DNA of 64,000 nt from NCBI GenBank assembly GCA_019722365.1, contig JADFUC010001101.1:58279-122278 (forward strand). Reading direction: 5' to 3'. Shown here one piece after another: positions 1-11,859 of the stretch. The DNA comes from Lithospermum erythrorhizon (lineage: Eukaryota; Streptophyta; Magnoliopsida; Boraginales; Boraginaceae). A program made the position numbers and the translations under genes. The notes beneath the pieces were generated by a model, which had not been told where the DNA came from, made no database searches, and was given only the letters and a program-made list of their open reading frames with translations. How positions within the stretch are numbered: position 1 is the stretch's first letter; every line of letters starts with the position of its first letter.

Positions 1-545
1 CCTCGAGCCACACACTCTTTTTATATCTCAATTTTGCTAAAAGGCCATTCTCAGCTTACTAATATCCGGCAGAGTACCTTTGATAATAATGACACCTGGG
101 AGGTCGGTCGAGGTAATTGAGGTTTATAGAAATTGTCCCTCAAGTGTCGATAATCATGCATTGTGGGCGGATCTATTACCCTTGAGTTAGTGGATTTTGA
201 CTTGATTTTGGGAACGGATTGGTCGGGAAAACACCATGTCAGTAATAAATTGGTCACCGTAGTGAGACAGGCTACTTCAGCCCTAGGCCCCGAATTAGTC
301 ATTGGGGATGGGTGAGAGTTTACCATTCTTGCTTGATCTCGTGTTGGGCTCGTGAAGTTATCGAATGCGATGTATCGTATTTGGGTTACGTGAACGGACT
401 TGAAGAAAGACGTGCCTAAGTCAAAAATGTCCGGATCACAGAGAATTGAGGATGTGTTTCCCCGAAAAGATTCACAGACCACCTCCGAACGCAGATTGAA
501 TTTCGATCGCCGTACCCGAACGGTTCGGAGATTCATGCACCGCAT
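1..545 (+). mobile_element. Ty3/gypsy pol fragment (protease to start of RT), degenerate
   Basis: The plus strand at about 183-220 reads ELVDFDLILGTDW, the conserved end of the retroviral-type aspartic protease of plant Ty3/gypsy elements. About 390-500 resembles the linker before reverse transcriptase (a VFPE-like stretch followed by PPPE-R). The segments lie in different frames and are separated by stops, so nothing is translatable. The 164-codon open frame on the opposite strand is a shadow. The element runs off the left edge and no LTR can be paired with it inside the window. Lineage is probably a Tekay/Del-like chromovirus by family resemblance; that is inference. Confidence 0.7.
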
Positions 546-1734
546 TTAACGGCCTCCCGCAAAGACAGCCAACGCTTTTGTGAAACAATTGTTTTAATCT
601 CATTCGAAATCAAACTAATATAAATTTTTGCTCAAAAATTGCCGAAAAATTCATAAAATCCTAAAAATATTTAAGCGATTTAACTACATTAATTATTTTT
701 TGAAAATGATTAATACTCAATCGATTAGTTATTTAATCAACATACTTAAAATCCGACTCAAAAATTATCTAATAGCAATTCAAACATATAAAATTCATAT
801 TCAAGAACACATAAACAGATTTCATGCATCTAATTATGTAATTATAAATTCATGTCCTGCCTGTATTTACTGATGGGTTTTCAGGATTAAAAATAATAAT
901 TATAAATAAACCGAAATTAGGATTTCTACGAATAATAAAAATAATAATATACAAGCTGCACCTTTTCTCCGAATTTGTAATGAATAGATCTTAGAGTACT
1001 CAACAATCAACATGACTGTCTCTACATACCCACACCAACGAAAGCCAACGTTTCCTCCTCCGTGAGTTTTACTGTGAGCCCTATAATTATTAAACTCCGA
1101 GGAAATGATCAAGCAAAAAATCCAAATTGCATTTTCCCACCTACTACCGACTACGACAGGTGGGAGAAAATTTTGCCTTTCATCATTTCTCAGTGAGTAG
1201 CTCAATACCAAAACGAACAGCAAAGATTTTCATCAACTTAGGCCTCTTTATATAGGAGTTTCAAACACACAAAACTAGGTAAAAAGATGATGTGGTACAA
1301 AATTCTACCACTCTCTTTTTTTTTCTCCACCAATTTTCGGCCATATATGGTAGTTTCCAACAATTGGAATTGGCCCCAATATTTCCTTATAGTTCACTTT
1401 AAACCCGAGATTATAACGACATGCCTTGATTTCAAGTACACTTTCCAGTTCGATTGATAACAAGAATATATTAACTTACGTTAACCTAACATCATATTAA
1501 TATATAGATTACGAAATGGGACTCTAGTGTGCTCATCATAACCCCTAATCGGGTCTAACAATTAACATATCCTAACTTATAACTTTAAATGTAATGTTTG
1601 CCAGGCCAATCTAATTATTCACCAGTATATTTATCATATCTAACATCTCATTTCCAACATATGGTAGTGCCAACCTGCTGTTACGCTTAACATTGAAATG
1701 CTGCTACATATTTCGTCGCATGGGTAGGACCGAG
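546..1734. other. AT-rich non-genic stretch, possibly LTR-derived
   Basis: No recognisable gene. A minus-strand TATA-like octamer TATATAAA lies at 1248-1255, and the minus-strand sequence after it looks like the transcribed part of an LTR. The 107-codon minus open frame at 900-1223 has no recognisable domain and no sign of coding constraint that I can see, so I treat it as chance. Confidence 0.3.
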
Positions 1735-2580
1735 ATAAGATAAATACTCGAATAAAATCGATGTATCTAGACTAGTATTATATGTGTAAAGAGGGTTATG
1801 TCAAGTATAAATTTTACATTCTAATCTAAGCCATCAGATTTAAGCATTTAAAGTTTTAAATAAAAACCGCAAACCAAACGGGGCCTTACACCATCCTAAA
1901 TATCTTCCACCAACCCCACTATCTCCTCATCCTCATCACCAACTCATCCTCATCCCATTCCCTCTTCTACCGAAATTTCACTCTTCCTCCTCTCACTCGA
2001 AAAAATTTTCTTCCATTTCTTCCAATTCTTTTCAAGCGGCCACATAATAAAATATTTTCATCTTCCCTCATCATCGCTCACTATTAAGTAAGAAAGCGAA
2101 CTTTGCAGATTTTTTTCCAAGATCTTCAGAAGTTTACTTTTATTGACTTTTAACAATTGAGTTTTTTAAAGTTCGAAATGATATAAAAGTATCCCCTAAA
2201 GCTCTGGAAATATGTGGACAGAGCCGATTAGGTACTTGATTTTAGTGGGTTGAATGCTTGATTGATCGTTGACTTTTGTTAAGTTTCTTAAATTATATTA
2301 TGACGTTACGTGGGACTTTAATATAGTTGTTTCGGGAATGTAAGCTCTGATGTTTCACGCTGACGGCAGAGGATATTATCGGGAATGGCTATTCCAAAGC
2401 CGAGTCAGAATTTGTTTTTGAATTAAAGGTTGGATTATAAATGGGTTAAACGGATTATGGGAAGGAATAGCTTTTGTCTAACATCACTGGCGTGCTCTAA
2501 AATTTAGTACTGGTGTTCCTATATAAAGCGCTTAAGCTGCATGAATCATTTCATTATTCGTTTTACTATGAAGAAAAGAA
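1735..2580 (+). mobile_element. Divergent gypsy-type LTR fragment
   Basis: This stretch parallels 20330-20870 in order and wording. Both have an 'ATAAATAC...ATCGAT...GACTAGTA' block, then 'AAAACCGC..AC.AAACGGG', a CT-rich run, and a stretch around 'TTGACTTT'. The two are strongly diverged. It is read as a truncated LTR of the same lineage as the LTR at 20259-23739. Ends are not defined. Confidence 0.4.
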
Positions 2581-3137
2581 AACTCACCCCCTTTCGTCGA
2601 AGAGTAGGTGAAAATTCCCATTAGAATTTTTGCCCAATCTCTTCCTCAATTTAATCGTTAAAGCGAGCTCCCCAAGAGTTCTCACTTTTAGAGATCATTT
2701 ACTTCCTTTTCTACATGACTATTCTGTAGACAATCTATGCCGACTGCTCGTAGCCTCCTCAAATATATTCCACTCCAAACCTCAAGAAAGCGCATACACT
2801 TTCAGATATTATTTTTATATTATTCCTGTAAATCCTTGCATATTATAATCGTTATTGTTAATATCGAAAACCGAACAGAAGCTTTAGTTTTATTTAAATG
2901 ATACCCACTATTTTTTATATTTCAAAATTATCCCCAAAATCTAATTTTGGGTATATTTTAATGTATGGACTAAATTTCCCTCTATATTTTTGAGAAAAAC
3001 TAAATGTGATGTTACAAAACTAACCCGTGAAATTGGACAAGAAGAGGATCGTATGGATTTTAAACAACGCGATCGAATATAGTCGGGCTTGAAACATGTT
3101 GATCTAACCTGCTAAACGCGACCTGACGTCCAACGCC
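2581..3137. other. Non-genic stretch
   Basis: AT-rich sequence in which I see no gene, RNA or repeat partner in the window. The 72-codon plus open frame at 2630-2848 has no recognisable domain. Confidence 0.3.
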
Positions 3138-3420
3138 ACAAGCTTTATCTATTCCTAAGAATTTGTTCAAAGATTCCTAGAGATATTATCTCATTAATAT
3201 GATGAAAATCCTGTTCTCGTTAACATATTTTATTTCCTTATTTGTAATATTATTTGTCTCTATTTATAAATAAATGACAAGTAATTAATAAATGAGGACA
3301 AGCAATAAATAAATAAGGAAATCAAAAATGTTAAATGGAAGAGGATTTTTATCATATTAATGAGAGAGTATATCTAGGAATCTTTGAACAAATTTTTAAA
3401 AATAGATAAAACTTATAATG
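3138..3420. repeat. Foldback MITE with long terminal inverted repeats
   Basis: The left arm (about 3138-3240, starting around AGCTTTATCTATT) is the reverse complement of the right arm (about 3310-3420, ending AATAGATAAAACT). Matching blocks include TTGTTCAAAGATTCCTAGA against TCTAGGAATCTTTGAACAA, and CTCATTAATATGAT against ATCATATTAATGAG. The arms are roughly 90 bp around a short AT-rich centre. There is no coding capacity. The superfamily is not clear; the long inverted repeats suit a Mutator-type or similar MITE. Confidence 0.75.
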
Positions 3421-3601
3421 TGCATTACAACTTACAAGTATTATAATGTGCCCTTAGGACACACCATAGAAAAACTAAAATTGATATTATTTAAATATTG
3501 TGTCGAGTAAAATCTAAGTATATGTAACAACAAATTTTCACGGCTCGGAAGAAAATAAATCAGAGACAAGAAAATATGTAATTGAAAATGATATTTGAAT
3601 A

Positions 3602-3865
3602 TATTCCCTTCATCCTTAAAAGATTGTCACATTTCGAATTTTTAATAGTTGATTTTTTTTAATTTTTAACTCAAATAACTTTTAATGTGTTACATATATG
3701 TTTGCAAAAAAATACCAATATGTAGTATTTTTAACATACTTTACTATTAACTTGATAATTTTGATTCAAATTAAGGTTTTGGATTCAATCAAGATTGTAA
3801 AGTTTGTTAATCTTTGACCATGAAAAGAAAAACGTGACAATCTTTTAGGGATGGATGGACTAGTA
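3602..3865. repeat. Stowaway-like MITE
   Basis: The left end TATTCCCTTCATCCTTAAAA continues GATTGTCACATTT. The right end, read on the other strand, is TACTAGTCCATCCATCCCTA and continues AAAAGATTGTCACG. These are inverted copies of the Stowaway-type end (CTCCCTCCGTCC family) with TA at both borders. Length near 264 bp, AT-rich centre, no ORF. Confidence 0.85.
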
Positions 3866-4897
3866 TTTAATTCCATGCGATATGAGTTAGAATCTCTATT
3901 TCTCCTCTTATTCCACTTTATGACTTAATTTAATTCAACAGCTTGAGCAGCTTGTTCTTGAATTATTGAGCTTGAAAGCTTGAAGGCTTGATTGCAAGTT
4001 AATCGTGAATCTTGACTTTGTCAATTTAACGGGCATGGATTTATAAACTCGATTTATTCAAATGCAACTGCATTTGAAGATCGCGACTGAACGTGGCTTC
4101 GATTCGATGCTCAAGTGATTCAATGCAACTCGTTATGCGAATATGGCTCACACCGTTTAGCCTTAAGTACTGGATTGTTTGAATTTGACTTGAGGATTTG
4201 ATCTCTTGCAACTATGAATATTTGATAGCTTGAACTTTTGAAGATTTGAAGGTTTGAATGCTTGAAGATTCAGTTGCAACTTGAATGTGGAGGAGAGTAA
4301 TCTAATTTGTGTAGAGATTTTTCCCTTTTTCTACCTTTATCTTCTTGCAAAATGAATTTTCACTCTACTACAATGAACGGGAAAGCCTTTATTTATAGGC
4401 ATATTGATTGATTGGCTTGGGTTTCTCAATAATTATTCTTCTAATGATTTAAAGAAAAATTATGTGATTGGCCGGGAAATTATTTATTTTTATTTATTTG
4501 AAACACATAATTCTCAATTTGTCCAATTATTTACACATATTTATTTGGATGGATTAATTACTTATTATGATTCTATTTCTATGTGTCAGATCATAGATCG
4601 ACGATCCAATTTTCTATCTGACAATTTATAATTTGATAATAAACTCCAAAAGTAAATATTTAATTGCATCGTATGATATAATTCACTTAATTCCAAAATC
4701 TAATTTACTAGGCTCGAAGTTAATTAATTTATTTAATTTGGGACTTTATTAGGTAAAATTCCACTATCGACATTATGTATTGTGTATTATCCTATTTTAT
4801 TAATCTTTTGATATAAATATTTGATTTAAAAACTTGTCAACGTATACAAATATCTTGAGAACTCGACCTACAACGCCTACGCTGATCATAGGAATAC
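3866..4897. other. Non-genic stretch, repeat-like
   Basis: No gene. About 3930-4290 has many short GCTTGAA/CTTGAAG words, and a TATTTATAGG motif near 4390 looks like a TATA region. Together these suggest old LTR-derived sequence, but no partner copy is present to prove it. Confidence 0.3.
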
Positions 4898-5500
4898 TGG
4901 TGGAATTCAATGCATTGGATTCATTTATTATGTCTGTGAGACAATTGTGTAATCAATTCATTTGTCTAGTTGAGTAAATGAGATATATAAACAAGACGTT
5001 CAAAATAAGTAATTTACTTACTTAATTGGTTCTAAATGTTAATACTCGGGATTATGGCGATTCTTGAATATTTACCTGTCGTTATAATAATTATTCTGGT
5101 CAAATTAATTATTAATACGGCTAATATTATCTGAGTCTAGAAGGTTCTAGATAAACTTCATGAGCTAGTTCGGTTTAATAAAGAAGAACAGTTCGTTTCT
5201 AATTAGGACTTTGTCTAAAGATAAAGTATAATCATGATAAGGTTTAATCATGATATGATCAAAATTTTAGGATAGTAGTTCGATTAGGACTTATGTCTTA
5301 AAGGATAAAGTCTAATTCACAATAATATTTTATCATATATTTCAAATCTACCTAGTTGGAATAGGATTATGATTCAAATACTCCTATATATATGAGAATA
5401 TGAATTAATTATTATGATTGTTGCAAGACAATTAAATTACAAGTTTTATGAGATCATAAAACTCAACCATAGAAAATACTGCTTCACTTGTAGCCGAGTG
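4898..5500 (+). mobile_element. Probable divergent copia-type solo LTR
   Basis: 4898-5160 follows the same order of blocks as the copia LTR at 55963-56992: a GGAATTCAATG start, then ACAATTGTGTAATCAATTCA, a TTCA(C/A)-rich block, GATTATGGCGATT, a long TAATAATTATT tract and a CTAGAAG block. It is clearly more diverged than the copies at 38465 and 63522. The right end is a guess because similarity fades after about 5200. Confidence 0.45.
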
Positions 5501-6099
5501 GAAAAGTAGAGCCTACTAAGTTTGAGCTTTGTTAGTTATTTTTCTTATTTCTTGGATAACAAGTTAGATTTGAATTTGCAATTGATCAATGTTGGGATTA
5601 TTGATGTTTTTGAGTTGTAAATAAGAATTTAGTACTTGTGTTGTAGTTATGATGGGTTTGTTATATTAGTAGTTGTGTTGATCAAATTGTACTACTTATT
5701 TTTTAGTTATCTTGCATTTGATTTAAACTGATGCAATTAAACACTTACATTGAAACAAATTGATTTAAAACACTTGATGGATTTAACAAACCATGAAAGT
5801 TGTCTTAAATAAAAGCTATCCTAAACAAAGTAACATAGTTTGAAACAAACCATCCTAATCAAAAGTTATCTTAGTGACATTGTCTCAAAAGAAAGCAAAC
5901 CATTGTGCATTAAGCATAACTTTCAATTGTCTTAAACAAACAAATAGAAGTACAAAGTGCTCCAAAAAATCTTCAACTGTTTGTTCTCCCCAATCGCCTT
6001 GAGGCAGCATAACTTGATGTTGGAGTTAATTATTCTTCATTGTTGTGAATGTTTGTAGGAATTATTTGAAATTTACAACTGTGGAAGGAAATATACATT
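5501..6099. other. Non-genic stretch
   Basis: AT-rich sequence with no recognisable gene or paired repeat. Confidence 0.3.
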
Positions 6100-7620
6100 C
6101 GACTCTTCTTAACAAGTGGTCTTAGTAGTTATTGTTGTACGGATTAATACTGCCAAATGAACGATTTCTTCTTCCTTGGCTACTTTGGAGGTGATTTTGG
6201 GCTTGCTTGTGGGCCGAGGCGGATCAGGGATTTTTAAAAGTTGGGTATCACATTTTATTGAGGATATTACAACTTCTAATGTTGCTAATGACACGTAAGA
6301 TTTTTTTACTTTAAATTGGTTTACACTACAACTTTTTTTTCATTTTCCTCGATACCATTGTTTGATATCACTTTAAAATAACTCGGTATCTAGTGTACTA
6401 AATACTTCTTTCACTTTTATTATATATAAAAATCATCAAATATTGATTAAACCATAAATGTTATTTTTATATATATTTTATTTAGTAATATATATATATA
6501 ATAGTCAATTATAATTTTTTTCTAATAGTTAGAATGTCTAACTACTTGAAATATAGTTGATTATATACTTTTGTTTTATAATTTGTTATCTCAAAATAAA
6601 ATAAATGAGAAGATTAAATGAGAAATCATATTAAGAATATACTATAAGTTACATTATTCTTAGAAAAAAAAATGTACTTGTGTTTGAAGCTTTGTATTAG
6701 ATTATAAGTATCAGATTAAAAAATCAAAATTTAAAAATAAAAACAAAAACGACTTATGAAAATATCTCCAAATGAAGACAAAGAGGTTCATAGTAACACA
6801 TTTAAAGTTGTTTATCATACATTTAAAATATATGTCAAGTATTAGTTATGCATAAAAGTTATTGCATAATTATAGTACTTATAATAAAATAAAGACATAG
6901 TTAAATATGTTAAAAAATCAATCAATACCTTTAGCTAATATTAACTTGCAAACTAGTACGGTAGTACCTATTGTGTAGATCGATGAATAGTTTTTGCTAA
7001 GGTTAAAAAGCAAATATTAATATACAAAATTGGTGTCTATTGTGTAGCTGGATGTATACCTTTTGGCTGAGCCTTAAAAAATTAGATGCCACAAGTGGGA
7101 ATCCATTCCAGATGGAAGGGTGACTATTTAACCATTTTTACTAAACATGTTTTTATGTTGGGTATTTATTAAATACCCTCTAGATTCGCCCCTGGTTGTG
7201 GAGGTTGTGCAACTGGAGTCTTTGGTAAAGGTCCCTGCTGAAAAGAAGGATTTGCAACTGAAGTATTTGGTACAACATTGTCCATACAAGTTATGCAACT
7301 GCATGGTTCATGCTCAGCTTGTTCTTGATCAATTGTGTCATCATCACTGTGTACATTTCATGGGATGCCCTCCACTTGATTGAGTATCAACATTTTTATG
7401 AAATGCCCTCCACTTGATTGAGTGTCAACTTTTTTCTTGGCACAAGTCGTGACATTATGCCCTTGAATTTCATAATATTTATAAGTTGGACTAAACCACT
7501 TAATTAGCTTTTCTTTTCTTTTTGCCTTCTTAATCTCAGTAATGTTCTTTTTCCTACTAAGCTTAGGCCAACCTACTTGTCTTACATACTTAAAAAGTAA
7601 TAAGGTAATGTTGTTGGTCT
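6100..7620 (-). pseudogene. Remains of a Mutator-like transposase C-terminus
   Basis: On the minus strand, about 7426-7489 reads YEIQGHNVTTCAKKK, the half of a CCHC zinc knuckle (CxxC...GHNxxTC) typical of the C-terminal end of plant MULE transposases. The first cysteine pair is lost. Just upstream on the same strand (7500-7570) is a lysine-rich stretch, KLSRKKNITEIKKAKRKAN, followed by a stop, which also fits that region. 6109-6294 has a minus open frame with no recognised domain. No transposase core, SWIM finger or terminal inverted repeat was found here. Confidence 0.45.
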
Positions 7621-8154
7621 TTTCTCATTCAGAAGATCCACACATTGGTTATAACACATATAATTGTGAAAATCCAATATTCCAATAACTTAAGGGTTTT
7701 TGTATTTATTTTTTTATTTATTTAACTTAAGGGTTCCTTCGCAAGACAAAAGAATCAATTCAAAAAAAATCCTCTAATGGCAAAACTATGTAAAGGCAAA
7801 AAGAAAGAATATATACATACATATATAATCGATGAAGATTAAAGTATAAAAACTATGTAAGAGAAAGGAGTCCTGAAGGCAGTGTCAATATTTTCACTGC
7901 ACTATTTTGTATATATACCCTGACATCATAGATATTATTGGAAGCCTCACATCATAGATATTCTTGGAAGCCTCAGTTTTTCATACTTTCACATATGACG
8001 AATGAAATCCGATCCTGGAACCAGAGCTCTCTTTGCAACTGCTTTTGCTATTAAAATACAATTAATAGGTCAGAGACGCATGACTGAACGGATTAAAACT
8101 ACATGAAAGAACTCGATTTGGCACCATCAATGTAGCATCCTTGAATTGTATTCA
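7621..8154. other. Intergenic, 3' flank of the sigma factor gene
   Basis: AT-rich, no gene seen. The part close to 8154 should be the 3' untranslated region and polyadenylation region of the minus-strand sigma factor gene. Confidence 0.4.
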
Positions 8155-10894
8155 TTATATGTATACGTAATGTTTTAAATTGTGCAACGAATCCTCGTTT
8201 CTCAACTTTTCTAGGGCTGTCCTCTCGATCTTCCTTATCCACTCTTTACTCACAGAGAAGTGTTTTCCTGTTTCCTCTAATGACTTGCGCTGATGGTTCC
8301 CAATCCCGAATCTCATGATCAATACTTGCCTTTCTCTTGGCTCCAGGCAATTGAGAAGTTTATATACATCGTTCTTCATGTGATCCCTCATCACTGCTTT
8401 CTCCGGAGTAGGTATTGATAAGTCTGGTGTGAGTTCCTGCTTAGTTGAGTATATACAATAAGAAGTTAGGAGGAAAATATCTTCTGAGACTTTTTTGAAC
8501 CTATTATGAGCAAAATAACTTATATGAAATCCGCATTGAAACAGGTCCCTAACATCGGAAAGTTGAAGATGCAAAAAGAAACTACATCATGCAGAAATGA
8601 AATTTTATCCATATTCCATACCGTATATTTTGAACTACTAGGATCGCCAATTTTCTGATCAAGTGAGCCCACAACTCTCAGGCATTTGCTAGCTGATGAA
8701 ATTTTTCCTATGGATAAACCAGTATACTCTGCAATGTCACTATCACTAACGCATTTACCGTGGCTACTACTCAAGGCCTTTCGGGCTTTTTGTATCTTTT
8801 TTATTGCACTGCTCAGAGTCATCTGCATCCAAATAAAAAAAGCATTAAAGTCATGAAGAGAAGAATCAACAAGTAATTCACGAGGAGATTCACTCACTGG
8901 AATACGGATTCCTCTAGCGTGCTGCGACACCAACGTTGACATTGATTTTCTAATCCAGTACTGGACATAAGTAGAGAATTTGTAGCCCCTCGTATCATCA
9001 AATCTTTCTGCTCCTTGTAAGACACCAGAATATCCTGCCTGTAGGATTACACAGGTGAAGGTATATGATGTTTGCATAAACATGATGCATTCATAAACGA
9101 AAAATAGTTGTTGGCATGTTCATTGCTCAAACAGATGTGATTGAAAAGGCTATGTGTACTAAAAAGCAAGATAATTACAATCTTAAATATCAAGTACAAG
9201 CATATGTTCGTAACATCAAGTATGTGAGATTAACCTGAATTAGATCTTCAAAGGCCACACCGGATCCTCTGTAGTTTCTGGCAAGGTAAATGACCAAGGA
9301 ACGAGTACTTTTAAGGAGTTGATCCCTGCAAGACCAACCAAAATGCAACAACTCCTGCAGTACCTTATTGTCCACTCTAGCAGCTTGAGACCAGCTACTC
9401 AGGCTAACTACCTGACCACTTGCTTCCAACTCCTCCTTGATTCTTTCTAAGTCATTGAGCAACTGACATCATAAACAAGTGAAAGCAATTTAGTCGGGCA
9501 TGTCTTATGCTCCTGTCATAAAATGAAATTGGACTTAGTTGAAGTGTTGAACAAAATCGACATTTGGAATAACCTTTACACCTCTTGACATTTCTCCCTC
9601 ACTTCTAGCTACTCTTAATCTGTATATCCCGGATTTTGAGCATTTCCTCTGACGAGCTACCATAGATGTTTTCATGTCTTTTAGGATAGATTCTGAGAAA
9701 GACTGGGATGATTTTATATAACTCTCCTGGGAACATCTTGTCCGCGACTTCTTCTTTTTCTTTCTCAATGAAGGAACAAACTTCCTTAGATTACGATCAA
9801 CAGGACAACTTGCGTGAGTATCTTCTCTAGCATCAACATATGACTCAGGTAACTCTACACTGTCTGGCTTACGGGTCCTGGATAAGCATTCATGAAACAA
9901 GCTCAGAGCTCCAAGCCTTTCTATGTGCACCAGTATCTCCCTTTCTAACCTTATGACATCTAAATCACTTAATTGATGTTCCAACATGTCTATATTTTTC
10001 ATCAACAAACAAAAATGGGATGCTTTAATTCCATGCATGCTTGGCCGAAGAAGTTTGACTTGCTCACTGGACATTTTGATTTCATGACCTTTGAAGTTGT
10101 GACGAACACTTGCTGAGCCGCTTGCAATTTCCATCTGAATGATAACTGAAATAATTCAGATAAAAGTACTATCGCATAAGAATAAAACAAATAATTAAAG
10201 AAACCTGTGCCTCGTTCAGAAAAAAATTATCCAGCATCTCTGGGGTAGATGAAGAAGTCTGAGTTCTCAAAGTAGCACTGCAGGCAGATTTTATTCCCAA
10301 ATAGATAACAGACGAGGAAGATGCCTTTTCTGAGTCAAGCAACAAACCCTTGGCTCTACCTGTGTCCCACAACAGCAAAATGTCGTAATAACATAAGTAC
10401 AATAGTAAGACCATAGGCATTTACAACACCAATATTATCAAACAATTGCATCCATATGATAATTCATTTGCAAATAATTTCTCCTATGCGCCAAAGACGA
10501 CATCAACGAATTCAACTAAGAGTACATATAACAATTTTCACCATGTATACAATCAAAGTGGGTCATATTGCACATTTAATCATACATTATGAAAGAGCAT
10601 ACGAGGTGGATTACATAGTCCTGCCTAAGAATACTCTTGGATCATGCCATAGAAACTTTTAGCAAGTGCCATGGTATATGAAACAGATATACTTTTGAAG
10701 AATTGTATATTCTACACATGAATTTCATCAATAACAAGAAAGCATCAAACAAAAGCTGAACTGAAAATAAATGAATAATATCTCCAAGTATGTATGAATA
10801 TAAAATGAAGAAGACTACATGATGAGATGGAAGACATGAGTGAAGAAGAGGGAGGCATAGTGGAGAAAGCAGAGAGCTTAATTCCCCAACGCAT
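8155..10894 (-). CDS. SIGC: Plastid RNA polymerase sigma factor, SIGC/SIG3 type
   Basis: Nuclear-encoded sigma-70 factor expected to act in the chloroplast, giving promoter recognition to the plastid-encoded RNA polymerase. Exons read 10894-10819 (tentative), 10359-10205, 10134-9574, 9462-9235, 9038-8898, 8822-8622 and 8436-8155 (stop TAA), all in frame with GT-AG borders, giving 547 aa. Region 2 is in exons 4-5, about residues 309-387: [15 protein letters not shown], then [17 protein letters not shown]. Region 3 follows (residues 388-454). Region 4 (from about residue 465) has [16 protein letters not shown] and the helix-turn-helix [20 protein letters not shown]. The SKEWIRKIE helix and [11 protein letters not shown] match my memory of Arabidopsis SIGC better than SIG1, 2, 5 or 6. 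The N-terminal half is variable and lysine-rich, as usual. Exon 1 was chosen because it gives a serine-rich transit-peptide-like start and the right splice phase; its donor (GTAGTC) is weak. An overlapping upstream ATG precedes it by about two dozen bases. Confidence 0.88.
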
Positions 10895-11859
10895 AGCCAA
10901 ATATGGATATACTCTTATTCATCTCTAGCTCTCAGCCACTGCTTCCCAATCAAATCATTTTTTAATAAGATCAACGCTCGCCACCACCACTCATATTTAT
11001 ATTCATATTCCTCAATTATGTGGTTTCATTCATTCACTAATAAACTTAGTTTGTGTCATTTTACTAATTCTGACCAATCTCCATGTGACTTCTAACATGG
11101 ATATTATGATAATTTCACTTAATGGAAGATTGGACGAAATTAGTGAAAATGACCAACTAAGTTAATCATTCAGAGAACATAACCAAATAATTTATGAATG
11201 AGTAAGTGCAATATTAATATAAACACGAGTAATGGTTTCGACCATATAAGTTTCAATGTACATCAACTTTATCAAAACCATAATAGACTCTTTTCTATGA
11301 ATAAAAAGTTTGACCATTACGTACAACCATATACAAACAATTCATATTAATCTATATATGATGTTAAATTTTTAGTTATCCAATTTACGATTTTATTTTA
11401 GTCTTATAACAGTTAGCGAATAATTTTCATTGGACTTCGATCAATCCCTTTGATTCCGATCGATTCTGAAAATAATTTTCAGTTTGCAAATAAACAGGCA
11501 ATTCCATTATCAGCCCCATACTATACTGTTCACTAGACTGACATCTAAAAATTACCGCACACATCTAGGTGTATCCCGATGCAATACTTGCTCAAAGCCG
11601 ATTCATAAACAATGTTGTTATATTTAACTATTTTAGATCAATTGATTTGAATGGACTTCAAATAGAGTCCTACCATTTCTTACCAAGTCAAATTAACATA
11701 AACCAGAAAAAACCGAAAGGCCATTTTGCATTAGTTCGAATGACAGTGCCCAAGATAATTGAGAATATTTTAGAGATAGGATTCAAAAGCTGGAAGTGAT
11801 ATTTATTTATCTACAGAGCATCCAGTAAAGGAGAAGTAGGTGAAATTTGAACTCTCAAT
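10895..11859. other. Intergenic: SIGC 5' side and exonuclease-gene 3' side
   Basis: Both neighbours are on the minus strand, so this interval holds the SIGC promoter and the 3' flank of the KH/exonuclease gene. Apart from the MITE at 11020-11210 I see no gene. The 76-codon plus frame at 11569-11799 has no recognisable domain. Confidence 0.4.
11020..11210. repeat. Foldback MITE in the SIGC upstream region
   Basis: The left arm (about 11022-11090, with GTCATTTTACTAATTCTGAC and CAATCTCC) is the reverse complement of the right arm (about 11125-11210, with GGAAGATTGGACGAAATTAG and GAAAATGACCAACTAAGTTA). The outer parts also pair (TCATTCATTCACTAA against TTATGAATGAGTAAG). Arms are about 70 bp with several mismatches. 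No ORF. Confidence 0.75.

Noticed and set aside
51..545. 164-codon minus-strand open frame
   Set aside because: The opposite strand carries gypsy protease motifs at the same place; the minus frame has no domain and is a shadow.
900..1223. 107-codon minus open frame
   Set aside because: No recognisable domain; it lies downstream of a TATA-like site in what looks like LTR-derived DNA.
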